64,000 nucleotides of DNA, taken from contig CAJOIE010000001.1 of the NCBI GenBank assembly GCA_905234605.1, positions 248,001-312,000 on the forward strand. The letters run 5' to 3'. Below the pieces are notes generated by a model that had not been told where the DNA came from, did no database searches, and saw only the letters and a list, made by a program, of their open reading frames with translations. Origin of the DNA: an uncultured Bacteroidaceae bacterium (lineage in GTDB: Bacteria > Bacteroidota > Bacteroidia > Bacteroidales > Bacteroidaceae). The translations under genes were made by a program, and so were the position numbers. Below are positions 37,728 through 51,353 of the stretch, piece by piece (position 1 is the first letter of the stretch; every line of letters begins with the position of its first letter).

Positions 37728-39956
37728 ATGAACAACCATCTGTTAAAGCACATTGGTCATGCCTTCATGTTGGCAGCTTTCCTGACAGGAGCCGTCAGTT
37801 CCTGCACTGAAGACATTGACATGAGCAACCGTTATACGTTCACCGAATACACTGTGCTCAGCTACCTTGAAGACAATGAAGAATACAGCGACTATGTCGA
37901 CCTTCTGCACAAGGTAAACATCAGCAGCATGTCTGAGTCCACCGTTGCTCAGCTGCTGTCGGCGCGTGGCCATTTCACTTGCTTTGCTCCCACCAACGAT
38001 GCCATCCAGGCCTATCTTGAAGAGCTCTACAACGACGGCGACGGCATCATGACCGCCCCCACGCTCGATGGCTTCAAGGACGACCAAGAGCGCGACAGCA
38101 TCTACAAGGTCATCGTCTACAACAGCATCATTGACGGTGGCGACGTGGAATACTACGAGACAGCCACGTTCCCCAAGAACGACAACGACGAATTCTTCAT
38201 TGCCAACATGAACGACCGCAAGCTCAGTGTGGTTCGCGGCAAGGTGAACAGCGACAGCATCTATATCAACGGCATCTACCCCATAGACCTCAAGAACCGC
38301 GACATCGAAGCCATCAACGGACGCATACATCAGATGGCCGCCGTCATAGCCCCAAGCAACGACACCATGCGCGACTTGCTGCTCAAATGGATTGAGGCCA
38401 ACGAAGGCAACTTCATCGTCATGTCGAAGCTGTTGCTGGCATGTGGCCTCGACGACACCTTGAACAAGGTGCGCGACGAAGTGTGGGAGAACCTCTACAT
38501 CCGTGGCCAGATTGAGGACATCGGTGACTTCGACAGCTCCAACCCGCAATCCGGCTTAGCCCCCGAGCACCGCAAGTATGGCTTCACCATCTTTGCCGAG
38601 ACCGACGAGGTGTGGGAACGCATTTTCCCTGGCAAGAGTGCCAGTGAGATAACCCCCGACGATGTCTACAACTACCTGAGGGACAAGCAAGGCATTGACC
38701 CGAACTACGACCATGCAGCCGAGAACGACTACCACAATGTCAACAACCTGCTCAACCTCTTCGTCACCTACCACATACTTCCCATGCGCATCAGCCGCGA
38801 CAAGCTGGTGGTGCACTACAACGAGAAAGGCTACAACTACAGTTCCTCACGCAACCCCACGGTGGCCACGGCTGAGTACTATACCACATTAGGCCGGCCG
38901 CGCCTGCTCAAGGTCTACGAGAGCTACGAGAGCCACGGCATCTATCTCAACCGTTTCCCCATCCTGCGCAACGGACGTGGCAACTATTCTCCCGAGAACC
39001 TCAACATCAACGACTACCACGAGAGCGGCTTCTTCTATGCCGTCAACGATCCCATCGAGGATGACAACTCAGACAACGAAGGCATTCTGGTTGAAGCCGG
39101 CACGGAGCCCGGTGCCCTTCAGGCCTCTCCCCTCAACGGCAACATCTTCCCCATCAAGAAGCTGCTCATATACTCCACCAATGTCCAGACCCAGCTTATG
39201 CGCCAGCGCATTCGCTTCGACATGGCATCCATCCTGTCTGAGATGATGAGCAACGACATTCGCCGCCCGCTCACCAACTACCCCACCCTCCATGCCTCCT
39301 ATCGCGGTTTCCCAACCAGCTATCAATACTTCGACAATATTGAGCTCAAGGAAGGTACCCGCTTCTACTACCTGAATGGCTTGGGCCGCAACTGGTATAA
39401 CTGGCAGGGCGACGAGTTCAACATCATAGGCCGCTATGAGTTCGTCATCAAGCTCCCGCCGGTTCCCAAGGAAGGACACTACGAACTGCGTCTGGCCGTA
39501 CAGAGCAACTCCCACCTGCGTGGCATGTGTCAGGTATACTGGGGAGCCGACCGCAACAACCTGCCAGCCGTGGGCATACCCCTCGACATGCGCATGGGCG
39601 GCGAGTGGCGCCGTCTGAGCAGCGGCAGCGACCAGCCCTCCATCGTGGGTTGGGAGGCCGACACCGACGATGCCGAGCACAACGACGAAATCGACAAGAA
39701 GATGCGCAACAACGGCTTCATGAAGGGGCCGGAGCACTTCTGCCCCAATCCCGCCAACCAGACGACCACAGCCCGCACCGTGTCCGACCACACACGTCGC
39801 ATCATGGTCAGTGCCTATATGTCGCCAAACGAGGTCTACTACATCAAGTTCAAGTCGGTGCTTGAAGATGCCACGAAGCAGTTCTTCATCGACTACATCG
39901 AATACTGCGCCAAGGAGGTCTACGACAATCCCGAAATGAGCGAAGACATCTGGTAA
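37728..39956 (+). CDS. FAS1 surface lipoprotein, paralogue 2 of tandem pair
   Basis: 742 residues from the ATG at 37728 (MNNHLLKHIGH), preferred over an upstream ATG at 37683 because it opens on the lipoprotein signal (VSSCTEDIDM). Domain order mirrors the preceding gene: FAS1 motif near 83 (FTCFAPTNDAIQAYL), FAS1 motif near 284 (GFTIFAETDEVW), then the shared C-terminal region with NRFPILRNGRGNYSPEN, PPVPKEGHYELRLAVQSNS, GMCQVYWGADRNNLPAVGIP and EVYDNPEMSEDIW. By eye more than half of the N-terminal positions are identical to the paralogue. Probable ligand-specificity variant or a partner in a hetero-oligomer. Confidence 0.85.
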   Translation: MNNHLLKHIGHAFMLAAFLTGAVSSCTEDIDMSNRYTFTEYTVLSYLEDNEEYSDYVDLLHKVNISSMSESTVAQLLSARGHFTCFAPTNDAIQAYLEELYNDGDGIMTAPTLDGFKDDQERDSIYKVIVYNSIIDGGDVEYYETATFPKNDNDEFFIANMNDRKLSVVRGKVNSDSIYINGIYPIDLKNRDIEAINGRIHQMAAVIAPSNDTMRDLLLKWIEANEGNFIVMSKLLLACGLDDTLNKVRDEVWENLYIRGQIEDIGDFDSSNPQSGLAPEHRKYGFTIFAETDEVWERIFPGKSASEITPDDVYNYLRDKQGIDPNYDHAAENDYHNVNNLLNLFVTYHILPMRISRDKLVVHYNEKGYNYSSSRNPTVATAEYYTTLGRPRLLKVYESYESHGIYLNRFPILRNGRGNYSPENLNINDYHESGFFYAVNDPIEDDNSDNEGILVEAGTEPGALQASPLNGNIFPIKKLLIYSTNVQTQLMRQRIRFDMASILSEMMSNDIRRPLTNYPTLHASYRGFPTSYQYFDNIELKEGTRFYYLNGLGRNWYNWQGDEFNIIGRYEFVIKLPPVPKEGHYELRLAVQSNSHLRGMCQVYWGADRNNLPAVGIPLDMRMGGEWRRLSSGSDQPSIVGWEADTDDAEHNDEIDKKMRNNGFMKGPEHFCPNPANQTTTARTVSDHTRRIMVSAYMSPNEVYYIKFKSVLEDATKQFFIDYIEYCAKEVYDNPEMSEDIW

Positions 39957-39981
39957 TTAAAACAATAAAAACATCAACAAT

Positions 39982-41892
39982 ATGTCACAAAAGCATTTCT
40001 TCCGTGTCATCATGACCAGTATGGCAGGTCTGTGCATGTCTGTGCTCCTGCCCTCCTGCTCTGATGACCACTTCGACGTCAACGACGGCGGTGGAGCAGG
40101 CGGCAATGCCACACTCACACTGTGGCAACAGCTCAGCCAGCGCGACAACCTGTCGAACTTCGCGGCTGTCGTGGAGCGCACGCCCTATTTCAAGGATGAG
40201 AGCCACCCCAGCAGCACCTACACCCTGAAGGATGTGCTCAATGGCACACAGGTGTTCACCGTCTTTGCTCCCACCAACGAAGCCTTCACCGACGCCCAGC
40301 GTGACCGCATGCTCGAACAGCTCGAAGCCGCCCCCTACGATGTCTACCTCAGCCTCGTGGCCAACCATATCGCCTCACATCGGTATAACGCCACCGGTAC
40401 AGGCGAAGAAGAGTTCGTCACCGTGAACGGCAAAAGCGCCACCTTCGACCGCGCAGCCAAGACCTTCCGCGGCATAGCCCTGGCCGAGAGCAATATCCCA
40501 GCCACCAACGGCGTGCTGCACACCATCGCCACACTATCACCGTTTGAGTATAACATCTATGAGTATATTAAGGTGAACGGCGATGTCTATGGCGAGCTCC
40601 GCAAGTGGATTATGGAGCACGACACCATCTACTTCAACGCCAATGCCAGTGTTGAAGGCGGGTCGGACCGCGACGGTAACCCCATCTATGTGGACAGCGT
40701 CTACTATCGCACCAACACCCTCTTCACCACCTACTACGGCTCCGACTACGAGGCAGCCAACCAAGATTGGCTCATCCGCCACAAAGTGTTCGGTGCCAAC
40801 CTCGAGGCCGAAGACAGCCTGTGGGCTATAGCACTGCCTACTGATGCCGCATGGCATGCCGCCTACGACGCGATGAAAGACCACTACAACTACGCTTCCA
40901 CCTATGTCAACAAATACCGCGAGGACACAGGCAACACCGGTGAGACATTCGATGGCGAGCAGGCCGACGGCGACTCCCTCCAAAGCCTGTCGCTGCGCAT
41001 GGACCTCGCGTCATGCCTTGTCTTCAACGCCCGTCTGCAGCCTCGCCAGGGAGAGAACACCAGCTTCTGGAATGCCGAGACATTCCAGGCCACCCCTATG
41101 CCCAAGATGTTCAACACGCGCAACGACACCATCATTCTTGAGAAGGAAGCCGTGAGCGACGTGAAGCCCTTCATCTTCGACAACAACAGCAGTCCTGTTA
41201 TTGCCTCCAACGGTCTCATCTATCCCATCAGCAACTGGAACTTCGACAAGACCTACAATGCCCTCGACCTGGAGATTAAGATTACACACAACTCCATCTT
41301 CCAGTACGACCAACTCGGCACAACCAGCTGTGAGCAAGTGTTCTTCACCAATGCCACCAGTGCCCTTGTCACCGACAGTCTCCTCGGCAGTGTCTATCGC
41401 GACTATTTCTACTACATCAGCAACGGCAACGGTAAGCCCACCGTCAACTTCAAGCTTATCGACACAGAGCACAACCGTCAGGTGATGAGCAACTTGGAGT
41501 ATGAGATAGGCTTTGTCATGGTGCCCGACTTCTACCGTGCCGACCCCGACAGCATCGTGCCCGCGACGCGCAACCGTGATGCCGTGCAGCAGAATGTGCT
41601 GCGAGCACGCATCTTCTTCAACAACGGTGCGCTGTCCGATGCCAATGCCGACCGTGGACTCTCCTCCACCTTCGACTTCACCTACAGCGGCACACGTGTG
41701 GACACTATATGGGTCAACACCAAAGGTGCACCCATGACCATCAAGTTCCCCTATTCCTACAAGAACATCACACGGAGCTATCCCACGATGAGCATCACCT
41801 CGAATGCCTCCAACGCCAACCTACGCTCCAACTACCAGCATGCCTTCTCCATTGACCGCATCATCCTGCGTGCCAAGCGAGACAGCGAGTAA
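39982..41892 (+). CDS. FAS1 surface lipoprotein, shorter type
   Basis: 636 residues. Lipoprotein signal with Cys26 in VLLPSCSDDHFD, followed by an acidic and Gly-rich spacer. The first FAS1 domain is well conserved: FTVFAPTNEAF near residue 92, VANHIASHRY, and the H2-like NGVLHTIATLSPFEY (about 175-189). A weaker second motif WAIALPTDAAW is near 284. The C-terminal region (about 380-636) is beta-rich and not recognised. Lies 25 bp after the tandem pair and 38 bp before the second SusC, so it probably works with that SusCD pair. Confidence 0.83.
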   Translation: MSQKHFFRVIMTSMAGLCMSVLLPSCSDDHFDVNDGGGAGGNATLTLWQQLSQRDNLSNFAAVVERTPYFKDESHPSSTYTLKDVLNGTQVFTVFAPTNEAFTDAQRDRMLEQLEAAPYDVYLSLVANHIASHRYNATGTGEEEFVTVNGKSATFDRAAKTFRGIALAESNIPATNGVLHTIATLSPFEYNIYEYIKVNGDVYGELRKWIMEHDTIYFNANASVEGGSDRDGNPIYVDSVYYRTNTLFTTYYGSDYEAANQDWLIRHKVFGANLEAEDSLWAIALPTDAAWHAAYDAMKDHYNYASTYVNKYREDTGNTGETFDGEQADGDSLQSLSLRMDLASCLVFNARLQPRQGENTSFWNAETFQATPMPKMFNTRNDTIILEKEAVSDVKPFIFDNNSSPVIASNGLIYPISNWNFDKTYNALDLEIKITHNSIFQYDQLGTTSCEQVFFTNATSALVTDSLLGSVYRDYFYYISNGNGKPTVNFKLIDTEHNRQVMSNLEYEIGFVMVPDFYRADPDSIVPATRNRDAVQQNVLRARIFFNNGALSDANADRGLSSTFDFTYSGTRVDTIWVNTKGAPMTIKFPYSYKNITRSYPTMSITSNASNANLRSNYQHAFSIDRIILRAKRDSE

Positions 41893-41930
41893 CTAAAAAC
41901 CTGTGTTGACCAAATAAGATATCAAGCAAC

Positions 41931-44900
41931 ATGAGAAAGAGAACTTACCACGCGCTTTTAGACAAAGCCATACGCTCGAGCCTCTGTGTAGCTCTGCTGG
42001 CCTGCATGGGTAGTGTGTCTGTCATGGCCCAGACAGCCGGCAAGGAGCCCGATGCTCCACGACGTGCCGCCGTCAAGAAGCCACAGCGCGAATATCCCAT
42101 GCGCACCGTGACAGGCACCATCACCGACGCTGCCACCGGCAAAGCCATGAATGGTGTGCGCGTGCAGGCACTCCAGCTGCCGCAATACTCCACACTGACC
42201 GAAGAAGACGGCACCTACAGCATCAGCATACCCACCTTCTGCGATGTGCTCATCGTGGATGCTCCGGACTACAACCTCCTCCAGATTGCCGTCAAGGGAA
42301 CCAAGCGGCAGGATGGTGCCCTCATCAGCACCGCCTTCAGTCGTTTCTATTCCGACGACATCAGCATCCTTGCCCAGCGCACCGCCGTGCTCGACGAGAC
42401 AAGCTCCATCAGCATTGAGACCGACATGCAGAACCTGTTGGCTGCCGACATCCACTCCGCCAGCCGCAGCGGTCTCTTAGGTCAGGGAGCCTACTTCACC
42501 ATCCGCGGCATCAACTCCCTGAATGCCAACGCGCAGCCGCTCTTCATCATCGACGGCAACATGGTCGACCTTGAGGAAGAGCGCACCAGCCTCCACCAAG
42601 GCTACTTCAACAACCTTCTCGCAGGCCTCGACCCAGAGAATGTGGAGAGCATCCAGGTGCTCAAGAACGGCACGGCCCTCTATGGTGCCAAGGGAGCAAA
42701 CGGCGTAGTCATCATCACCACCAAACGCGGCCACAGCATGGCCACCAAAATCAATGCGCGCATCTACGGAGGCTTTGAGTTCGCCCCCAGCCGGCTGAGC
42801 ATGATGAGCGGGTCTGCCTACAAGAGCTATCTGGGCGACTTCGCCGGCACCATCCAGGATGTGCGTGAGTCCAGGCGTGGAGGCATCGACCGCTACGACT
42901 TCCTCAACAGCAACCCCGAAGCCTTCTACACCCCCATTTTCAGCAACAACACCGACTGGCAGAAAGAGATGTACCACACCGCCTTCACGCAGAACTACAA
43001 GGTGAGCGTCGAAGGTGGCGACGACATCGGTATGTATGCCCTCTCCTTAGGCTACACCACAGGAGAGTCGACCCTCAAAGGCAACGATTTCAGCCGTCTG
43101 AACCTGCGTTTCAACACCGACCTTAAGGTGTTCGAGAAAGTGCACGCAGGTGTCGACATAGCCTACAACCAGACAGCCTATCAGGTGCTCGACAATGGTT
43201 GGAGCGAGAACTACGACATGCAGAACATCGGGTCCACCAATGTGCTCGGACTCATACAGGCATCATTCCTCTCTCCTTATTCATGGTACCTCAATGAGGA
43301 CACCGGCCGCCTGTCGCTGTCCCACGACTATGCCGGCAAATACGCCAGCACCAACTCCGACAACCAGCACTGGATCCAGAACCCCTTCGCCTTTTCACGT
43401 CAGCTTGGCATCACCACAGAGAGCCTGCGCAACCCATATTGGATACTTGAGAACGGCAAGGGCAGCAACAAGAACCATGCAGAACTCACACAGATCAACA
43501 TCAACTTCTCGCCACGCTATGAAGTGACGCCACACCTCACCATCAGCGACCGCTTCAACTACACACTCAACCGCAACAACGAGAAGTATTTCCTGCCCAT
43601 CAACGGCACCACAATGTACATGCTCTCCGACCTGGGCGAGATCAGTTCAGTGCTCAAGTCGCAGTTCACCAAGGAGACCACCATCAACAACGACTTCCGC
43701 ATCCAGTGGCACAACACCTATGGTGCCCACACCATCAATGCCTTCGGAGGCTGGCGCTACAACAACTACAGCTATAGCTACTCCTTCATGCGTGGCTATA
43801 ACAATGAGAACGACAAGCTGCCCAACATCTCCGAGAACATGCAGTACGTCAACTATGGCGGCACCAAGGACAACTGGATCGACATGGCCTACTATGCCAA
43901 TGTCGACTACAACTACCGCAACCGCTACTTCGCACAGCTCACGGCTTCAGCCCAGGCCTCCAGCCGTTTCGGCAAGGAGACCGACGGCGGCATCAAGCTC
44001 GGCGGCGTCAGCTGGGGCGTCTTCCCCAGCCTCCAGCTGGGATGGCTCATATCCAGCGAGCCCTGGTTCCACACAGGGCATGCCGTGCAACACCTGAAGC
44101 TCACCGCCGGCATCGACCAGAGCGGCAACGACGGCCTCGACTACTACGCCGCCCGCACCTACTGGGAGAGCCAGCAGGTGACAGAGAACACCGTGGGCCT
44201 GGTGCTGAAGAACATAGAGAATTCCAGCATACAGTGGGAGACCACCACGCGCTTCAACATCGGCCTTGAGGGCTCCTTCTTCCACAACCGTGTCAATGCC
44301 GGTGTCGACGTCTTCTACAGCGTCACCGACAACCTGCTTACCATGAAGGACCTCGACTACATCGCCGGTGTGCACAAGTACTGGACCAACGACGGACAGC
44401 TCAAGAACAAGGGTTTGGAGTTCCGTCTGGCAGCCGCTGCCATCAACCGTCCCACCATCAAATGGGAGATAGGCCTGAGTGCAGGTCACTACAGCAACGA
44501 GATTACCGAACTGCCATCCACCGACATCATCACACAGACCGACGCCTCGGGCAACGTCACCAACCGCATCCACGGATACACTTCCAGCATCTATGGCACC
44601 GACAATGTGCTGACAGCCGTGGGCTATGCCGCAGGCACCTTCTTCGGATGGCAGACAGCAGGCGTGCTGGCCGACGACGCAGCAGCCAGCACGGCCGGCG
44701 CACAGGGCTACCTGAAGTACCCCACAGGCTTGCGCGAGACACCCTATCGCAACTTCCAGGCCGGCGATGTGCGCTTTGTCGACCAGAACGGCGACGGCGT
44801 CATCGACGACAACGACAAGGTGGCCATCGGCAACCCCAACCCCACGCTCTATGGCAACATCTTCACCAACGTGACGTGGAAGAACCTGCGCTTAGATGTC

Positions 44901-45338
44901 AACTTCAAGTATTCGCTCGGCAACGACGTCTACAACTACCAGCGCTCCATTCTCGAAGGCGGCAACACCACCTACAACCAGACCACAGCCATGCAGAACC
45001 GCTGGACCTACGAAGGCCAGCAGACCGACGTGCCGCGTGCATGCTCGCCCTTGAGCGACGACTGGCGCTACAACGAGCGCATGTCCGACCGCTGGATTGA
45101 GGATGGCAGCTACCTCAAGCTGAAGAATGTGCGCCTCACCTACACCGTGCCCTTCCGCAACGACTTCCTCCAGGGCCTCAAGATATGGGGCGAGGGCAAC
45201 AACCTCTTCATGCTCACCAAGTACTATGGCACCGACCCCGAGACATCGGCTCGCAACAGCGTGCTCTATCAAGGCATCGACACAGGCCTGCTGCCCCTCA
45301 GCCGCAGTGTCAACTTCGGCGTGACCATTAACCTCTAA
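41931..45338 (+). CDS. SusC-type TonB-dependent outer membrane transporter, second copy
   Basis: 1135 residues. Signal peptide to about residue 34 (VSVMAQ), a Lys/Arg-rich stretch, then the carboxypeptidase-regulatory-like domain (MRTVTGTITDAATGKAMNGV), the plug (GQGAYFTIRGINSLNANAQP, ENVESIQVLKNGTALYGAKG) and a beta-barrel ending GVTINL. The sequence is clearly diverged from the first SusC of this operon, so the two are not a recent duplication and probably take different ligands or sizes. Followed 23 bp later by its SusD. Confidence 0.94.
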   Translation: MRKRTYHALLDKAIRSSLCVALLACMGSVSVMAQTAGKEPDAPRRAAVKKPQREYPMRTVTGTITDAATGKAMNGVRVQALQLPQYSTLTEEDGTYSISIPTFCDVLIVDAPDYNLLQIAVKGTKRQDGALISTAFSRFYSDDISILAQRTAVLDETSSISIETDMQNLLAADIHSASRSGLLGQGAYFTIRGINSLNANAQPLFIIDGNMVDLEEERTSLHQGYFNNLLAGLDPENVESIQVLKNGTALYGAKGANGVVIITTKRGHSMATKINARIYGGFEFAPSRLSMMSGSAYKSYLGDFAGTIQDVRESRRGGIDRYDFLNSNPEAFYTPIFSNNTDWQKEMYHTAFTQNYKVSVEGGDDIGMYALSLGYTTGESTLKGNDFSRLNLRFNTDLKVFEKVHAGVDIAYNQTAYQVLDNGWSENYDMQNIGSTNVLGLIQASFLSPYSWYLNEDTGRLSLSHDYAGKYASTNSDNQHWIQNPFAFSRQLGITTESLRNPYWILENGKGSNKNHAELTQININFSPRYEVTPHLTISDRFNYTLNRNNEKYFLPINGTTMYMLSDLGEISSVLKSQFTKETTINNDFRIQWHNTYGAHTINAFGGWRYNNYSYSYSFMRGYNNENDKLPNISENMQYVNYGGTKDNWIDMAYYANVDYNYRNRYFAQLTASAQASSRFGKETDGGIKLGGVSWGVFPSLQLGWLISSEPWFHTGHAVQHLKLTAGIDQSGNDGLDYYAARTYWESQQVTENTVGLVLKNIENSSIQWETTTRFNIGLEGSFFHNRVNAGVDVFYSVTDNLLTMKDLDYIAGVHKYWTNDGQLKNKGLEFRLAAAAINRPTIKWEIGLSAGHYSNEITELPSTDIITQTDASGNVTNRIHGYTSSIYGTDNVLTAVGYAAGTFFGWQTAGVLADDAAASTAGAQGYLKYPTGLRETPYRNFQAGDVRFVDQNGDGVIDDNDKVAIGNPNPTLYGNIFTNVTWKNLRLDVNFKYSLGNDVYNYQRSILEGGNTTYNQTTAMQNRWTYEGQQTDVPRACSPLSDDWRYNERMSDRWIEDGSYLKLKNVRLTYTVPFRNDFLQGLKIWGEGNNLFMLTKYYGTDPETSARNSVLYQGIDTGLLPLSRSVNFGVTINL

Positions 45339-45361
45339 CCCACCCAGACATCCCGACAGAC

Positions 45362-47695
45362 ATGAAAAAGAATATCATCCGCTCACTCATGCTGATGCTG
45401 GCACTGAGCATAGGCTTCACCTCGTGCGAGGACATGCTCACTCCAGACATGGACCGTCACAACGAGGTCGACGAGCTTGCCACCGACACCCTCTACTCCT
45501 ACTGGGGCATCCTGCGCAGCCTTCAGGGGCTCGCTGAGCGCTATGTCATCCTTGGCGAATGCCGTGGCGACCTTGTCGACGGCTCACAGTATGTCAGCGA
45601 CAGCATCCATGCCATACTCAACTTCGGTCAGGGCAACACCGCCAACGACGGCGACTGCCGCTACCTCCAGGCCAGCGACTACTATCAGGTCATCAACTCC
45701 TGCAACGCCTTCCTGGCCAACTGCGACACCCTCAAGGTGACAGGCACCAACCACAGCGTCATGCTCAAGGAGTATGCCCAGGTGCAGAGCATCCGCGCAT
45801 GGGTCTACATGCAGCTCGTGCTCACCTATGGCCGCGTGCCCTACTTCACCAAGCCCATGCTCTCCACGGCAGAGATGGAGGCCTTCTGGCAGGCTCCCGA
45901 CTGGGTCACTGCCGACGACCTTGCCGACAAGGATGTGGTCAAGGAGTTAGAGAACGTGCGCAGCGTGGAGGCTCCCGACTACGGCTCCTATGGCCGCACC
46001 ACCATCGTGGCCTCGGCCCGTGAGTGCCTCTTCCCGCAGAACCTCGTGCTCGGCGACATCTATCTGCTCCAGGCACGCCGTGGCGACGTGGCCATCTACA
46101 GCCGTGCCGCCCAACGCTACTACGACTTCCTCAACTCGCCCCAGGGCGGCTGCATCTCTGCCACCACCTACTATGGCCTGCTCAACCGCAACGAGGACAC
46201 CGAGGAGCTCTATTGCAGCCTCAACTCGTGGACACAAATCTTCAGCAACGTCTCCTACGTGGCAGAGAACAGCACCAACGAGGTTTTCACCGTCATACCC
46301 AGCTCCAAGAACAAGCTGTGGGGCACCGTCAACCGCGGCATCAACGAGCTCTTCGGCTACAGCACCGAGATTTCCGTGCGCACCTCCGAGCAGGACACCA
46401 CCACGACAGCCGACATCAGCCTCGGCTTCAACTTCGAGCATGAGCTGGATGCCTCCAAGGCCTACGTAGCCCTCAACAAGGCACAGACCTACGAGGCCTA
46501 CATCGCCAGCACCGAGCGTGTCACAGCCATCAGCGAGAGCTTCGACGCCCGCTACAAGATGGCCACCATCGACGTGCGCGATGCTGACAGCGACGGCGAG
46601 GCCGTCAACTTCGTGCAGAAGCAGAACCCGCTGACGCGCTTCTCCACCGTCTACCCCGTCATCTACCGCCGTGCCAGCGTGTGGCTGCGCTACGCCGAGG
46701 CCCTCAACGGCGCAGGCTTCCCTGGCTACGCCTTTGCCATCCTCAAGAGCGGACTCTGCGGCAACAGCAACTGGCTGCCCGTCTTCCCCGACGACTTCAC
46801 GCCGGCAAGCTACCGCTACTGCTTCGTGAAGGACGACGTGACCACCGTTGACGATGCGACGGGCGAGAGCGTCACCACACGCACATGGTATGACAGCCTC
46901 GCTGAAGCCCTGCTCCACGCCTATGAGGCAGCCCTCGCGGCCGACTCAACATTCACCGCCACCGACGAGCAGGCACGCTTCTTCATTGAGCATGCCGACA
47001 GCATAGCCGACTACCTTTCCAACGAAGAGGAGTTAGCTGCCTTCCAGCTCTTCCGAGACGAGCTGTACTCATGCTACGGTGAGCATAACCTGATGTACCA
47101 AGTCGCCACCTATGCCGAGGCACCCAGCATGGCCAACTCTGGCCTGGTGTGCTACCACATACCGCTCAACGAGATACAGGCAGCTCCGTCCACAGGTTTC
47201 CTCAACTTCCAGACGCTCTACCTGCGCGGCTACTCCTCAACAGCCATGATTGCCTATGCTCTCGACCAATACTCCATGGGGTACAGCCTCACGCGCTACA
47301 CCACCAACGAGCCTGTCACCATGGGCATACACGCACGCGGCTGCGGCCTCATACGCTACAACGACCGCACCACCTCGTTCAACTATGTTGACCAGATCAA
47401 CCGCATGCTCACCACCTACGAGAACCACGAGGAACTGACCAAGGAGGCCATCTACGATGCTGCCAACAAGCAGCTCGTGCAGGACGCCATTGCCGACCTC
47501 ATCCTCGACGAGATGGCACTCGAGACCAGCTTCGAGGGCAACCGCTTCTTCGACCTCGTGCGCTTTGCCCGCTACCGTGGCAGCAACGACCAGCTGGCAC
47601 GCCGCGTGGCCGCTCGCTCCGGAGCCGAGGACACACAGCTGCGCTCCTACCTCCAGAACGAGAACAACTGGTACTACAGCCTGCCGCAACATTAA
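45362..47695 (+). CDS. SusD/RagB family surface lipoprotein, second copy (unusually long)
   Basis: 777 residues, longer than the usual 500-650. Lipoprotein signal with Cys22 in GFTSCEDMLT. Helical SusD core with LATDTLYSYWGILRSLQGLA, NSCNAFLANCDTLK, EYAQVQSIRAWVYMQLVLTY, YRRASVWLRYAEALNGAGF and LILDEMALETSFEGNRFFDL. An additional acidic insert between about 480 and 590 (YDSLAEALLHAYEAALAADS, YLSNEEELAAFQLFRDEL) lengthens it. Last gene of the operon, with a hairpin 60 bp downstream. Confidence 0.92.
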   Translation: MKKNIIRSLMLMLALSIGFTSCEDMLTPDMDRHNEVDELATDTLYSYWGILRSLQGLAERYVILGECRGDLVDGSQYVSDSIHAILNFGQGNTANDGDCRYLQASDYYQVINSCNAFLANCDTLKVTGTNHSVMLKEYAQVQSIRAWVYMQLVLTYGRVPYFTKPMLSTAEMEAFWQAPDWVTADDLADKDVVKELENVRSVEAPDYGSYGRTTIVASARECLFPQNLVLGDIYLLQARRGDVAIYSRAAQRYYDFLNSPQGGCISATTYYGLLNRNEDTEELYCSLNSWTQIFSNVSYVAENSTNEVFTVIPSSKNKLWGTVNRGINELFGYSTEISVRTSEQDTTTTADISLGFNFEHELDASKAYVALNKAQTYEAYIASTERVTAISESFDARYKMATIDVRDADSDGEAVNFVQKQNPLTRFSTVYPVIYRRASVWLRYAEALNGAGFPGYAFAILKSGLCGNSNWLPVFPDDFTPASYRYCFVKDDVTTVDDATGESVTTRTWYDSLAEALLHAYEAALAADSTFTATDEQARFFIEHADSIADYLSNEEELAAFQLFRDELYSCYGEHNLMYQVATYAEAPSMANSGLVCYHIPLNEIQAAPSTGFLNFQTLYLRGYSSTAMIAYALDQYSMGYSLTRYTTNEPVTMGIHARGCGLIRYNDRTTSFNYVDQINRMLTTYENHEELTKEAIYDAANKQLVQDAIADLILDEMALETSFEGNRFFDLVRFARYRGSNDQLARRVAARSGAEDTQLRSYLQNENNWYYSLPQH

Positions 47696-47754
47696 GGCTC
47701 GCGCCACAGTCCATGCCGAGGCCACACGCCATGGCATGAACGCGCAACGACAAC

Positions 47755-47795
47755 CGCATCAAGGGGACGGCCACTGAGGCTGCCCCCTTGATGCG
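47755..47795 (+). terminator. Hairpin ending the fasciclin-SusCD operon
   Basis: CGCATCAAGGGG (47755-47766) pairs perfectly with CCCCTTGATGCG (47784-47795); GGCC/GGCT adds an inner stem. It lies 60 bp after the SusD stop. No T-run follows, so it may act as a 3' stability hairpin as much as a terminator. Confidence 0.6.
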
Positions 47796-47842
47796 TATTG
47801 GCCGCATGGCAGCCGCACTACACACTCTGAACCACGCGCCAT

Positions 47843-51286
<3,444 letters not shown>

Positions 51287-51353
51287 ATACAGCCCCTCCC
51301 CCGCTCGCCCTCAAAGCGAGGGTGTGGTTACTAAATACGGACTTCACTCATAT

